Assembly (NCBI GenBank): GCA_009702845.1 | Contig: WLHG01000007.1 | Coordinates: 1-16,191, forward strand | Direction: 5' to 3' | Length of the DNA stretch: 16,191 nucleotides | From: Actinomycetota bacterium | GTDB lineage: Bacteria; Actinomycetota; Actinomycetes; Nanopelagicales; Nanopelagicaceae | Shown: positions 1-7,393 of the stretch, piece after piece | Position numbering within the stretch: position 1 is the first letter of the stretch | Layout of the letters: each line of letters opens with the position of its first letter | Notes under the pieces: generated by a model | Seen by the model: only the letters and a program-made list of their open reading frames with translations | The model's database searches: none | Told to the model about the DNA's origin: nothing | Translations under genes and position numbers: made by a program

Positions 1-924
1 GCCAGCGTTGATATCTCAATAGGTTTAAAGCCACGAGATGTCTCAACGGGGCCAGTGAAGTTATCACCGCAAGAAGAGCTGGCAATAATTAATAATCCAA
101 AGAGCGTAGTTGGTTTTAAGTTACAAGATCTTGCTGGACGCATAAAGGCAGAGTTCCCAGAGCCCGTGATAGTTATGTTAGTTAATGGCATCAAGCGCTG
201 TGCTGATTATCAAGATGTCGCCTATGCCGGTCAGTATTTGAATCGCCTGTTAAGTGTGAGGGATGCCGAAGCACAGCATGGCGATGGAACATCACGCGTT
301 CTTTTGGAAGCTGCTCGATATACCGCGCTTTGGATGACTTACGAGGACACGATTCGTGTGGCTGATTTAAAGATTCGACGTACACGTTTTAATCGTGTTG
401 GCGAAGAGGCTCAAGTACAAAACGATCAAATAATGCAGATCCGTGAGTTCTTACATCCGCGCTCTGAGGAGTTTGCCGATACTCTGCCAACGGCTCTCGG
501 GCGTTGGCTTCTTCGAACTAAAGCGGTCACAGGCATTATTGAGAGGTTGGCAAAGAACGGAATAGTTTTACAGACGACATCTATTCGTGGCTACATCATG
601 CTCTACTTCATTGCCCGACTAAAGCCCATACGTCGGCGCTCATTACGCTTTAATTTAGAGCAAGAGCGCATGGATCAGTGGATTGTTTTAATTAACCGTG
701 AGATTGCAAGCAATTACGAATTGGCCTATGAAATTGCTGAGTGTGCCAACCTAATCAAGGGCTACGGTGATACCCACGCAAATGGTTGGCGTAATTTCAT
801 ACTAGTAATGGAGCAGGTGGTCTCACTTCGAAATGAGAGTGACGTTGCCGCTCGTATTAGCGAGCTTCGCAAGGCTGCATTGGCCGATGAAGATGGCACA
901 AAGCTTCGCGCAATTTTGGCTTAG
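1..924 (+). CDS. Indolepyruvate oxidoreductase subunit beta family protein, C-terminal part (5' end outside window)
   Basis: The reading frame is open from base 1 to a TAG at 922-924, followed at once by a second TAG, giving 307 visible residues. A GTG at 55 could start it, but the 18 codons before it read as normal protein and no convincing ribosome site precedes the GTG. I therefore take the gene to begin upstream. The visible part matches the C-terminal half of the roughly 500-residue IorB-like family. Its hallmarks are ALWMTYEDTIRVADLK (about residues 109-124 counted from base 1), a HPR/LPTALGRWL segment, and KGYGDTHANG near the C-terminus. Family members work with a thiamine-diphosphate alpha subunit to convert arylpyruvates such as indolepyruvate to arylacetyl-CoA in the cytoplasm. 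The gamma-type N-terminal domain would lie outside the window. It converges on the monooxygenase gene with 12 bases between stops and no terminator there. Family assignment is from remembered motifs; the exact substrate is inferred. Confidence 0.72.
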   Translation, partial: ASVDISIGLKPRDVSTGPVKLSPQEELAIINNPKSVVGFKLQDLAGRIKAEFPEPVIVMLVNGIKRCADYQDVAYAGQYLNRLLSVRDAEAQHGDGTSRVLLEAARYTALWMTYEDTIRVADLKIRRTRFNRVGEEAQVQNDQIMQIREFLHPRSEEFADTLPTALGRWLLRTKAVTGIIERLAKNGIVLQTTSIRGYIMLYFIARLKPIRRRSLRFNLEQERMDQWIVLINREIASNYELAYEIAECANLIKGYGDTHANGWRNFILVMEQVVSLRNESDVAARISELRKAALADEDGTKLRAILA

Positions 925-936
925 TAGTTAGATTAC

Positions 937-3330
937 TTATCCTTCAAAAGCCGACGTGATCTGCTCGTAAGAGAGCGAGTTTTTGGCGGTCGCAAGCATC
1001 TGCTTTTCGCGCTCAATGTTTCGCTCTATTTGAACTTTGGCCGATACGTACTGCTTAGGCCACGTAACATTCTTATATCCAATTTTTGCCGCCTCTAGTA
1101 GCGTCCAAGCTGGATTAACTAGGTGCATACGCGCTACGGCACATAGATCGGCGCGACCGGCGGCAATAATTGTATTTACATTATCGGCTTCGAAAATTGC
1201 ACCAACTGCAATTGTTGCGATTCCAGCTTCATTGCGAATTTGATCGGCAAATGGAGTTTGGAACATACGGCCGAACACGGGTTTTTCTTTCTTCGTAACC
1301 TGTCCTGACGAACAGTCAATCATGTCTGCGCCAGCGGCTTTAAAAGCCTTCGCTATTTCAACTGCATCTTGCGGAGTGATTCCACCCTCAGTCCAGTCAT
1401 GTGCAGAGATACGAACGCTTATCGGTTTGCCTTGTGGCCAAACCGCACGAACGGCGTTGAAGACTTCTAATGGATATTTCATTCGGTTTTCAAGGGAGCC
1501 ACCATATTCATCGGTTCTCGTATTTGTAATCGGTGAAATAAAGGATGAGAGCAGATAGCCATGAGCTGCGTGAAGCTCTAGCCAATCAAAGCCAGCTTCA
1601 TTAGCAGCTTTTGTGGAGTTAATAAAATCTTCCTTAACACCATCCATATCGGCACGCGTCATCTCATGCGATGTTTGGGAAACTCCCTCGAGGTACTGTT
1701 CTGGTGAGGCCGATATGAGGGACCATGAATCAGTTTCAACTGGCTTATCGATTCCCTCCCAAGCAAGCTTTGTGGCACCCTTTGCGCCAGCGTGACCAAT
1801 CTGAACAGCGATTTTTGCATCCGTATTATTATGAACGAAATCAACGATGCGCTTCCAACCAGCTGTGTGCTCGGGTTTATAGAGACCCGGGCATCCTGGA
1901 GTAATCCGTGCATCGGCACTAACACAAGTCATTTCAGTAAAGACCAGTGAAGCCCCACCCATGGCGCGGGCACCCAGATGAACAAGGTGGTAGTCGGCAG
2001 CTAAACCATCAACGGCTGAGTACTGGGCCATAGGAGATACGACCACACGGTTTTTTAGGACGACATCTCGAACTTTGAATGGAGTAAACATTGGGGGAAT
2101 GTTTTCAACGTTAGTTGGTAATTCAACTCCAGCATCGGCAAAAGCCTTGGCCGCAAACCATTTGTCATAGTTAGCAATGTAATCTGCATCGCGTACTCGC
2201 AGATTATCGTGGGAAATTCTCTGGCTACGAGTCAGTAGTGAGAAATTAAACTGTTCTGGAGGCATATTTGTGTAGCGACCAGTCTCTTCAAACCATTCCA
2301 TAGCATTGCGGGCAGCATTTTGAATCTTAAGCACTTCAATAGCACGGGTCTCTTGATAAGAGGCCAATATTTCATGCATTTCGCCAGTAGAACTATTAGC
2401 AAAAGAGTTAGCAAGTTCAATAGCATCTTCCATTGCGAGTTTTGTTCCCGACCCAATGGAAAAATGTGCGGTATGCGCAGCATCGCCCATCAAAACAACT
2501 GGAACTTCCTTGCCATCGATGGAGTTCCATTGAACCCAATTTTCACAGATAACTCGAGGGAATTTAATCCAGTTGGCAGAGCCACGCAAATGAGCTGCAT
2601 TGCTCATTAACTCGGCGCCATCTAAGTGCTTTGCAAATAGCTTTTCGCAGAAGGCGATGGACTCTTCCTGAGACATTTGATCTATTCCTGCACGCAACCA
2701 AACATCTTCCGGAGTCTCAACAATAAATGTGGATGTATCACCATCAAATTGATAGATATGGGCTTGAAACCAACCAAATTCAGTATTCTCGAAAATAAAT
2801 GTGAAATCTTTAAATAATTTCTTAGTTCCAAGCCAAACAAAGCGGCACTTGCGTGTATCGATATCGGGTTTGAATGTACTCTCGTATCGAGTACGGATTG
2901 CACTGTTTAAGCCATCGGCGGCAATAACCAAATCTGCACCATATTCGCGCGCGGCTTCCTGGTCATCTTTTATATCGGCTTCAAAAACTAACTTAACACC
3001 AAGGCTTTCTGCCCGCTCCTGAAGAATATTAAGAAGTCGCTTTCTTCCAATTCCGCAGAAGCCGTGGCCACCTGAAATGATGCTGGTGTTATTAATTCGA
3101 ACATCAATGTCATCCCAGTGATTAAAGGATTGAAGAATTGTGCGAGCCGTGGGTTCATCTGCACGTACGAAGTTACTCAACGTCTGATCAGAAAATACGA
3201 CGCCCCATCCAAAAGTGTCATAAGGGCGATTGCGCTCCAGAATAGTGATTTCATGGCTGGGATCGAGTTTCTTCATAAGAATCCCAAAGTAAAGTCCCGC
3301 AGCACCACCACCGATGGAAAGAATCTTCAT
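937..3330 (-). CDS. Anthraniloyl-CoA monooxygenase/reductase-type flavoenzyme (or salicylyl-CoA 5-hydroxylase type)
   Basis: This 797-residue fusion joins two flavoprotein domains. The N-terminal class A FAD monooxygenase half (about 1-400) has a dinucleotide fold SIGGGAAGLY at 5-14, a DG motif (AADGLNS) near 139 and the GDAAHTAHFSIGSG motif near 282. The C-terminal Old Yellow Enzyme-like half (about 412-760) has SPMAQYS, QIGHAGAKG and the HAAHGYL motif with His587 and His590. This order and length match 2-aminobenzoyl-CoA monooxygenase/reductase of Azoarcus-type aerobic anthranilate metabolism. That enzyme hydroxylates anthraniloyl-CoA and then reduces the ring to 2-amino-5-oxocyclohex-1-enecarboxyl-CoA using NADH and O2. 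Database names for the family also include salicylyl-CoA 5-hydroxylase. ATG at 3330 is preferred because AGAGGGG lies 6 bases upstream; a TTG six bases earlier abuts that site. It is divergent from the SDR gene and alone on its strand here. Domain identity is firm; the substrate rests on family resemblance and neighbours. Confidence 0.88.
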   Translation of the reverse strand: MKILSIGGGAAGLYFGILMKKLDPSHEITILERNRPYDTFGWGVVFSDQTLSNFVRADEPTARTILQSFNHWDDIDVRINNTSIISGGHGFCGIGRKRLLNILQERAESLGVKLVFEADIKDDQEAAREYGADLVIAADGLNSAIRTRYESTFKPDIDTRKCRFVWLGTKKLFKDFTFIFENTEFGWFQAHIYQFDGDTSTFIVETPEDVWLRAGIDQMSQEESIAFCEKLFAKHLDGAELMSNAAHLRGSANWIKFPRVICENWVQWNSIDGKEVPVVLMGDAAHTAHFSIGSGTKLAMEDAIELANSFANSSTGEMHEILASYQETRAIEVLKIQNAARNAMEWFEETGRYTNMPPEQFNFSLLTRSQRISHDNLRVRDADYIANYDKWFAAKAFADAGVELPTNVENIPPMFTPFKVRDVVLKNRVVVSPMAQYSAVDGLAADYHLVHLGARAMGGASLVFTEMTCVSADARITPGCPGLYKPEHTAGWKRIVDFVHNNTDAKIAVQIGHAGAKGATKLAWEGIDKPVETDSWSLISASPEQYLEGVSQTSHEMTRADMDGVKEDFINSTKAANEAGFDWLELHAAHGYLLSSFISPITNTRTDEYGGSLENRMKYPLEVFNAVRAVWPQGKPISVRISAHDWTEGGITPQDAVEIAKAFKAAGADMIDCSSGQVTKKEKPVFGRMFQTPFADQIRNEAGIATIAVGAIFEADNVNTIIAAGRADLCAVARMHLVNPAWTLLEAAKIGYKNVTWPKQYVSAKVQIERNIEREKQMLATAKNSLSYEQITSAFEG

Positions 3331-3336
3331 TAACAA

Positions 3337-3343
3337 CCCCTCT
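3337..3343 (-). promoter_or_regulatory. Ribosome binding site deciding the monooxygenase start
   Basis: On the minus strand AGAGGGG is followed by six bases (TTGTTA) and then ATG at 3330. The TTG inside that spacer touches the purine run directly, so it is too close to serve as start. This supports the 797-residue form. Confidence 0.6.
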
Positions 3344-3371
3344 AAATATTCTCTATTGGCATGTCGATTTT

Positions 3372-3385
3372 TTGACTACCGTCAA
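3372..3385. promoter_or_regulatory. Candidate operator: dyad TTGAC-N4-GTCAA in the divergent region
   Basis: A perfect inverted repeat (arms of 5, spacer TACC) lies between the divergent monooxygenase and SDR genes. Both arms also resemble a -35 hexamer, TTGACT reading right and TTGACG reading left. I found no well-spaced -10 for either direction, so promoter calls are withheld. The position suits a regulator controlling both directions; no regulator gene is in the window. Confidence 0.4.
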
Positions 3386-3407
3386 GGACGCAACACGAAC
3401 CTTGGGG

Positions 3408-3419
3408 TACGCTAGCGTA
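3408..3419. promoter_or_regulatory. Candidate operator: perfect 12-base palindrome TACGCTAGCGTA
   Basis: TACGCT followed directly by its reverse complement AGCGTA, with no spacer, sits 41 bases upstream of the SDR start and 22 bases from the TTGAC/GTCAA dyad. Uninterrupted palindromes of this size are typical of dimeric repressor sites such as those of TetR or GntR proteins. This is a shape argument only; no second copy was found in the window. Confidence 0.4.
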
Positions 3420-3460
3420 AAGAAGGCCACCTGGCGAGAGCAGCAACGGGAGAAAATCTA

Positions 3461-4237
3461 ATGACGAAGAATCGATTTACCGGCAAGGTTCTTGTAATCA
3501 CTGGTGGTGCTGGTGGATTGGGGGCTGCTATTGCTCTGGAGGCAGGGCTGCAAGGTGGCGCCATTGCGATCTTAGATACAAATAAGGCCGCTGTCGATTT
3601 ACTCGTCGCCAATCTCCGCTCACAAGGAATTACCGCTGATGGTCGTGTCGTTGATGTGCGAGATGGCAATGCAGTTACTCAAGTAATTGGTGAGCTTGCC
3701 GATTCTTTATCAGGAATAGATATTTTAATCTCAGCAGCTGGAGGCTCGTTAGGAACTCCGCGAGATCTTGAAGATATTACAGATGAAGATCTTGATTTGG
3801 TATTAGATGTAAATGTTAAGGGGACGTATTACTGTGCACGCGCATCCATCCCACATATGAAGAAGAGAGGCGGTGGCGCAATTGTCACCTTCTCATCCAT
3901 TGGAGGGCGAAGCGCGAGTCCGGTAACGGGAGTTCCATACGCAGCTGCAAAAGCTGCCATTCTCGGACTTACTCGACGATTAGCAAAAGAAGTCGGCTTA
4001 GATAATATTCGAGTGAATGCAGTTGCCCCAGGACTTTTCCTCACGGATCGCTTAACGGGAATGTTCGAAAAATTGAGCTCGGCAGAGCGCGATGAAGTAC
4101 TCAGCGGCATCCCGCTTGGACGAATGCCCGAGATTCGTGAGTGCGTCGACCCAGTTCTCTTTTTAGCAAGCAATGAATCCTCATACATCACAGGTGCAGT
4201 CCTGGATGTAAATGGGGGACGGCTCATGCCTAATTAG
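3461..4237 (+). CDS. SDR-family NAD(P)-dependent dehydrogenase (first of two)
   Basis: A 258-residue classical short-chain dehydrogenase. The cofactor glycine motif TGGAGGLG is at 14-21. Asp39 at the end of strand 2 (AILDTN) suggests NAD(H) preference. The active site has Asn118, Ser145/146, Tyr160 and Lys164 (YAAAK), and the C-terminus is the usual VNGG. The normally NNAG segment reads SAAG at 91-94, a mild deviation. Start ATG is supported by GGGAG eight bases upstream. It resembles BadH- and FabG-like enzymes that interconvert hydroxy and keto groups, including on alicyclic CoA esters. Placed divergently from the ring monooxygenase/reductase, it may reduce or oxidise the 5-oxo or a later hydroxyl group (inference). 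A 161-base gap separates it from the downstream VOC-ABC genes, so it may be transcribed separately or read through. Confidence 0.85.
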   Translation: MTKNRFTGKVLVITGGAGGLGAAIALEAGLQGGAIAILDTNKAAVDLLVANLRSQGITADGRVVDVRDGNAVTQVIGELADSLSGIDILISAAGGSLGTPRDLEDITDEDLDLVLDVNVKGTYYCARASIPHMKKRGGGAIVTFSSIGGRSASPVTGVPYAAAKAAILGLTRRLAKEVGLDNIRVNAVAPGLFLTDRLTGMFEKLSSAERDEVLSGIPLGRMPEIRECVDPVLFLASNESSYITGAVLDVNGGRLMPN

Positions 4238-4240
4238 GGG

Positions 4241-4346
4241 ATTATCACGTTTCGTAATGAGAGGTTCCACCGAGAGAAACTCTTGCGAAATAAAGCGAAA
4301 TTGATATGGCAGATGATTGACGAACGCCACAAAGGCACGTGATAAT
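4241..4346 (+). promoter_or_regulatory. Candidate structured leader RNA closed by a perfect 10-bp stem
   Basis: ATTATCACGT at 4241-4250 is exactly complementary to ACGTGATAAT at 4337-4346, enclosing 86 bases. GGG at 4238-4240 can add three more pairs to CCC at 4349-4351 across a two-base bulge. Inside, AGAGGTTC (4260-4267) pairs with GAAACTCT (4276-4283) with one mismatch and an eight-base loop. TTCG (4251-4254) can pair with CGAA (4286-4289) beneath it, and a weaker TGGC/GCCA stem (4307-4310 with 4326-4329) follows. The layout resembles a riboswitch aptamer or attenuator in front of the VOC-ABC operon. I do not recognise a known class. A DNA-level role (paired binding sites) is also possible. 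Confidence 0.4.
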
Positions 4347-4362
4347 AACCCATCGCAACGTC

Positions 4363-4392
4363 CTCCCTTTTTATGGGAATTTTGAATGGGAG
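4363..4392 (+). promoter_or_regulatory. Possible Shine-Dalgarno-sequestering switch before the VOC gene
   Basis: The ribosome site GGGAG (4388-4392) is six bases before ATG 4399. CTCCC (4363-4367) is its exact complement. The overlapping TCCC (4364-4367) can instead pair with GGGA (4375-4378), which would leave the ribosome site free. Two mutually exclusive short hairpins directly after a closed multi-stem element look like an expression platform. The stems are short, so this is tentative. Confidence 0.3.
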
Positions 4393-4398
4393 AGATTA

Positions 4399-4908
4399 AT
4401 GTCATTTGCAACTAGGAATCTTCCTGGTCTTGAAGGTATGGATCATGTTGGAATTACAGTGCCAAGCCTTGATGATGCTGTTGCGTTTTACTGCACACTA
4501 CTTGGCGCCACAGAGATCTTTCGTTTAGGACCATTTGACGCGCGTGATTTTGATGCAGTCGATGGCAAGGATTGGGCTCTTGCGCATGTAAATGTTGCCG
4601 ATGGGCGCTTTACATTAGCGATGCTTGAATATGCCAACGGTAGTCGGTTAGAACTTTTCCAATATGACCGACCAACAGAGCGCCCAAGTGCTCCTCCGCG
4701 CAATAGTGATTTAGGTGGACATCACATCGCATTCAAAGTTTCAGATTTGGATGCCGTGCTTGCACTTGCTGATTCTTTTTCACTGAAATTCTTGGCTGGA
4801 CCGATAGAGATAAATGAGGGACCCGCTGCGGGGCAGAGAATTATTTATGTTTTGGATCCTTGGGGCAATCAACTTGAACTCGTGGAGTATGAAAGCAAGC
4901 GCTCATAA
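4399..4908 (+). CDS. VOC-superfamily (glyoxalase/bleomycin-resistance fold) protein, function unknown
   Basis: A 169-residue two-module vicinal-oxygen-chelate protein. Module 1 opens with MDHVGITVPSLDDAV and module 2 with GGHHIAFKVSDLDAV, and the protein ends DPWGNQLELVEYE. The four expected metal positions (His in DHVG, Glu in RLELFQ, His in GGHH, Glu in QLELVE) are all present, so a metal enzyme is likely. Start ATG 4399 has GGGAG six bases upstream; a GTG at 4339 in the same frame lies inside a putative RNA stem and lacks a ribosome site. The VOC fold covers glyoxalase I, epimerases, extradiol dioxygenases and lyases, and I cannot choose between them. Methylmalonyl-CoA epimerase was considered because of the mutase downstream, but the DPWGN ending is not typical of it. 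It is followed two bases later by the importer ATPase, so it is co-transcribed with transport. Confidence 0.75.
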   Translation: MSFATRNLPGLEGMDHVGITVPSLDDAVAFYCTLLGATEIFRLGPFDARDFDAVDGKDWALAHVNVADGRFTLAMLEYANGSRLELFQYDRPTERPSAPPRNSDLGGHHIAFKVSDLDAVLALADSFSLKFLAGPIEINEGPAAGQRIIYVLDPWGNQLELVEYESKRS

Positions 4909-4910
4909 CC

Positions 4911-6398
4911 ATGACAACTCGTGTTTTAATGGAAGGTATCAGTAAGCGCTTTGATGCAGTCCATGCTCTTACTGGTGTCAACCTAACTCTGCATCCGGGC
5001 GAAGTTCACACAATTGCCGGTGAAAATGGATCTGGTAAGTCAACGCTTTTAAAAATATTGGCAGGAGTCATTAAGCCTGATGCGGGTTCAATTGCCATTG
5101 ATGGAACGTCAGTGGAGTTCCCAGATATTAGATCGGCAATCGGCCATGGCGTCACAATGGTGAGTCAAGAGTTAAGCCTCGTACCTCACTTAGGGGTTGC
5201 AGAGAATGTCTTCCTTGGACACAATCAAACACGTAATGCTTTTGGAATTGATTGGAAAGATACCGATCGGCGAGCAATTGAAATCCTGAAACGACTAAAT
5301 CTTTCAGTTAACCCTCGAGCCGAGGTCTCTTCACTGCCTCAGCACGAACAACAACTTGTTGAAATTGCGCGTGCCCTTGCATCGCAAACCAAAGTACTTC
5401 TTTTGGACGAGCCGACTTCATCATTAGCTCCAACAGAGGTTGAGGCGTTATTTAATGTGGTTCGCCAACTTCGCGATGATGGCGTCGCCATTGTCATGAT
5501 TTCACACCGGATGTCTGAGATGCTCGCCATTAGTGATCGCTTTACGGTTTTGCGCGATAGTAAGTTCATAGATACAAGTTCGCGAAATGGCGTAGATGAA
5601 AACTGGCTCATCGACCGGATGGTGCTCAATAGGCCAAAGTCGGCCACCAAGAGAGTCAAAAGCGGTGAGCCCCAAAGAGTCGTAATGGAAGTGAAGTCCC
5701 TATCTGATTTTGCTGGCTCCTTCGAGAACATTTCATTTAATATCCATGAAGGTGAAATCGTTGGCTTAGCTGGACTAGCCGGTGCGGGCCGGACCGAGCT
5801 GGTAGAGACAATTGTCGGGGCGTACACACGACGCTCTGGAGAGGTTTTTATCAATGGAAAAAAGATCGGGCATAACACCCGTTCAACGATGAACTCAGGT
5901 ATTGCATTAGTCCCCGATGATCGACGACTTAAGTCAACGATTCATGAAATGTCGGTTCGAGATAATCTTTTGCTTGCTGTACACGGCAGGCCAGCTAAGA
6001 ATAGGTCACGTAAAAAGGAAGAGAAGATAGTCAACAGTTGGGTTGAGAAATTTAGTATTAAAGTTAAGAATCTCGATGCACCCATCAGTTCGCTATCTGG
6101 CGGCAATCAACAGAAGGTAGTTATTGCGCGCTGCTTAGTCTCAAAACCCAAAGTACTCATTCTTGATGAGGCCACACGTGGTATCGACTTAGGGGCAAAG
6201 GCCGAGATTTATGAGATCCTTCGAGCTCTTGCCCGTGAGGGGCTTGCAATTTTAGTTGTCTCATCAGAGATAACAGAGATATTTGAGATTTCAGATCGAG
6301 TACTTGTAATGCACGCCGGCGAACTAACCGCCGATTTAGATAGAAGCACGATCAAAGAGTCAGATGTTGTATCGGCTGCGACAGGAGTTCTCGTATGA
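4911..6398 (+). CDS. Ribose-type ABC importer, duplicated ATP-binding subunit (RbsA/MglA family)
   Basis: A 495-residue protein with two nucleotide-binding domains in tandem, the normal architecture and length of carbohydrate-uptake-type 2 ATPases. The first domain has Walker A GENGSGKST at 37-45, Walker B VLLLDEPTSSL at 162-172 and a switch His199. Its signature is the degenerate LPQHEQQLVEIARAL at 142-156. The second has the family's degenerate Walker A GLAGAGRTEL at 288-297, a canonical LSGGNQQKV signature at 395-403 and Walker B VLILDEATRG at 415-424. It energises import at the inner face of the membrane. It starts two bases after the VOC stop with no strong ribosome site, suggesting translational coupling, and its TGA overlaps the permease ATG (ATGA). 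Transport of an aromatic or other non-sugar ligand is inferred from context only. Confidence 0.93.
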   Translation: MTTRVLMEGISKRFDAVHALTGVNLTLHPGEVHTIAGENGSGKSTLLKILAGVIKPDAGSIAIDGTSVEFPDIRSAIGHGVTMVSQELSLVPHLGVAENVFLGHNQTRNAFGIDWKDTDRRAIEILKRLNLSVNPRAEVSSLPQHEQQLVEIARALASQTKVLLLDEPTSSLAPTEVEALFNVVRQLRDDGVAIVMISHRMSEMLAISDRFTVLRDSKFIDTSSRNGVDENWLIDRMVLNRPKSATKRVKSGEPQRVVMEVKSLSDFAGSFENISFNIHEGEIVGLAGLAGAGRTELVETIVGAYTRRSGEVFINGKKIGHNTRSTMNSGIALVPDDRRLKSTIHEMSVRDNLLLAVHGRPAKNRSRKKEEKIVNSWVEKFSIKVKNLDAPISSLSGGNQQKVVIARCLVSKPKVLILDEATRGIDLGAKAEIYEILRALAREGLAILVVSSEITEIFEISDRVLVMHAGELTADLDRSTIKESDVVSAATGVLV

Positions 6399-7393
6399 AA
6401 CGCGTAATGAAACTGCCCACGGTGAGCTCTTTGCCAGCTTGGTTTGGCATTCTGGTTCTTGAAATTATGTTACTGATCGCAATGGCAATTATGCAGCCAG
6501 TGTTTTTTTCTGGCTCTAACTTAAGCAACATAGTTCGCTCCTCGGCCGTGCCGATTATTCTGGGAATCGGCATGACATATACGATTTTGACGGCCGGAAT
6601 CGATTTAAGCGTCGGAAGCGTATTAGCCTTTACGGGCATTGTTCTCTCTGGATTAATTACACATATGCCACGAGCAGCGGCAGTAGTTCTGACAATCGCT
6701 TTAGTAACACTTATTGTTGGTGGAATTAATGGTCTCCTCATTGGAAAATTAGGATTAAACAGCTTTGTTATAACCCTTGGCACACTAGGTATCTTTAGAG
6801 GAATCTCCTACCTAGTGACAAATGGAACGACCCGCACGATTGATACCGGACCACTTATTAATACTTTAGGTGATGGAAATGTTGGACCTATTCCGGGGCC
6901 ATTTCTGGTCGTAATTTTCGTATCGATAATTTCAATTTACGTCTTGAAGTCAACATACTTTGGCCGCGATGTTTATGCAGTGGGTGGCAATGAGTTTGCC
7001 GCTAAGTTGGCTGGAATATTTACCAGCCGAGTGAAGATGACGGTTTACTTTATTTCAGCACTTCTTGCCGCCTTAGCTGGCGTTATGCAGGTTGGTCGTC
7101 TACAAGCGGCCTCTCCAACTATCGGAGTCGGAATCGAACTCACAGTTGTCGCTGGAGTTCTTCTCGGCGGAACGCGCCTTAGCGGTGGCGTAGGAAGTAT
7201 CACAGGCACAGTAATTGGCCTGCTCTTCCTACAAACCGTATCTAATTCCCTGACCATTCAGGGGGTCTCCTCATACTGGCAACAAGTTGTTACAGGTGTC
7301 TTATTGGGAGCAGCAGTTCTTTTCGATCGAATACGAATTGTGTATTCCGGTCGAAGCAAACGAGGAGAGGAAAGTAATGTCACTAAAGAGTAA
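6395..7393 (+). CDS. Ribose-type ABC importer permease (RbsC family)
   Basis: A 332-residue hydrophobic protein with about eight to ten membrane-spanning segments. It carries conserved features of the BPD_transp_2 family: GIDLSVGSVLAFTGIVLSG in the first third, AVGGNEFAAKLAGI in the middle cytoplasmic loop, and the GGTRLSGGVGSITGTVIG motif near the C-terminus that contacts the ATPase. The ATG shares four bases with the ATPase stop, and AGGAG sits seven bases upstream within the ATPase gene. A second in-frame ATG at 6407 is possible but less well supported. The protein presumably forms a homodimeric channel. The 3' end overlaps the binding-protein start by 17 bases, so all three transporter genes are coupled. 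Confidence 0.92.
   Translation: MKRVMKLPTVSSLPAWFGILVLEIMLLIAMAIMQPVFFSGSNLSNIVRSSAVPIILGIGMTYTILTAGIDLSVGSVLAFTGIVLSGLITHMPRAAAVVLTIALVTLIVGGINGLLIGKLGLNSFVITLGTLGIFRGISYLVTNGTTRTIDTGPLINTLGDGNVGPIPGPFLVVIFVSIISIYVLKSTYFGRDVYAVGGNEFAAKLAGIFTSRVKMTVYFISALLAALAGVMQVGRLQAASPTIGVGIELTVVAGVLLGGTRLSGGVGSITGTVIGLLFLQTVSNSLTIQGVSSYWQQVVTGVLLGAAVLFDRIRIVYSGRSKRGEESNVTKE
7362..7370 (+). promoter_or_regulatory. Strong ribosome binding site of the solute-binding protein
   Basis: GAGGAGAGG lies six bases before ATG 7377, inside the permease coding sequence. It is the most purine-rich site of the ABC operon, matching the usual need for excess binding protein over permease. It also rules out the 30-codon N-terminal extension that the open frame allows. 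Confidence 0.7.

Noticed and set aside
3372..3413. Sigma-70 type promoter using TTGACT as -35 for the SDR gene
   Set aside because: No TATAAT-like hexamer lies 16-18 bases downstream (ACGAAC is there); TACGCT is about 30 bases away.
4339..4398. GTG start giving the VOC protein 20 extra residues
   Set aside because: The GTG lies in the right arm of the 10-bp stem and has no ribosome site; ATG 4399 has GGGAG at proper distance and begins at the expected family N-terminus.
4399..4908. VOC protein as methylmalonyl-CoA epimerase partnering the mutase
   Set aside because: The DHVGITV and HHIAFKV segments are shared by many VOC proteins, and the DPWGNQLELVE ending is more typical of other subfamilies. 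It also sits in the transporter operon, not beside the mutase.
5339..5878. 179-codon open frame on the minus strand inside the ABC ATPase gene
   Set aside because: It lies wholly opposite a gene with all family motifs, has no recognisable domain and its composition is that of a complementary frame. The same applies to minus-strand frames at 3829-4227, 6352-6783, 11858-12286 and 12719-13249.
7287..7376. N-terminal extension of the solute-binding protein
   Set aside because: It would bury the signal peptide behind 30 residues and overlap the permease by over 100 bases; ATG 7377 has a very strong ribosome site.
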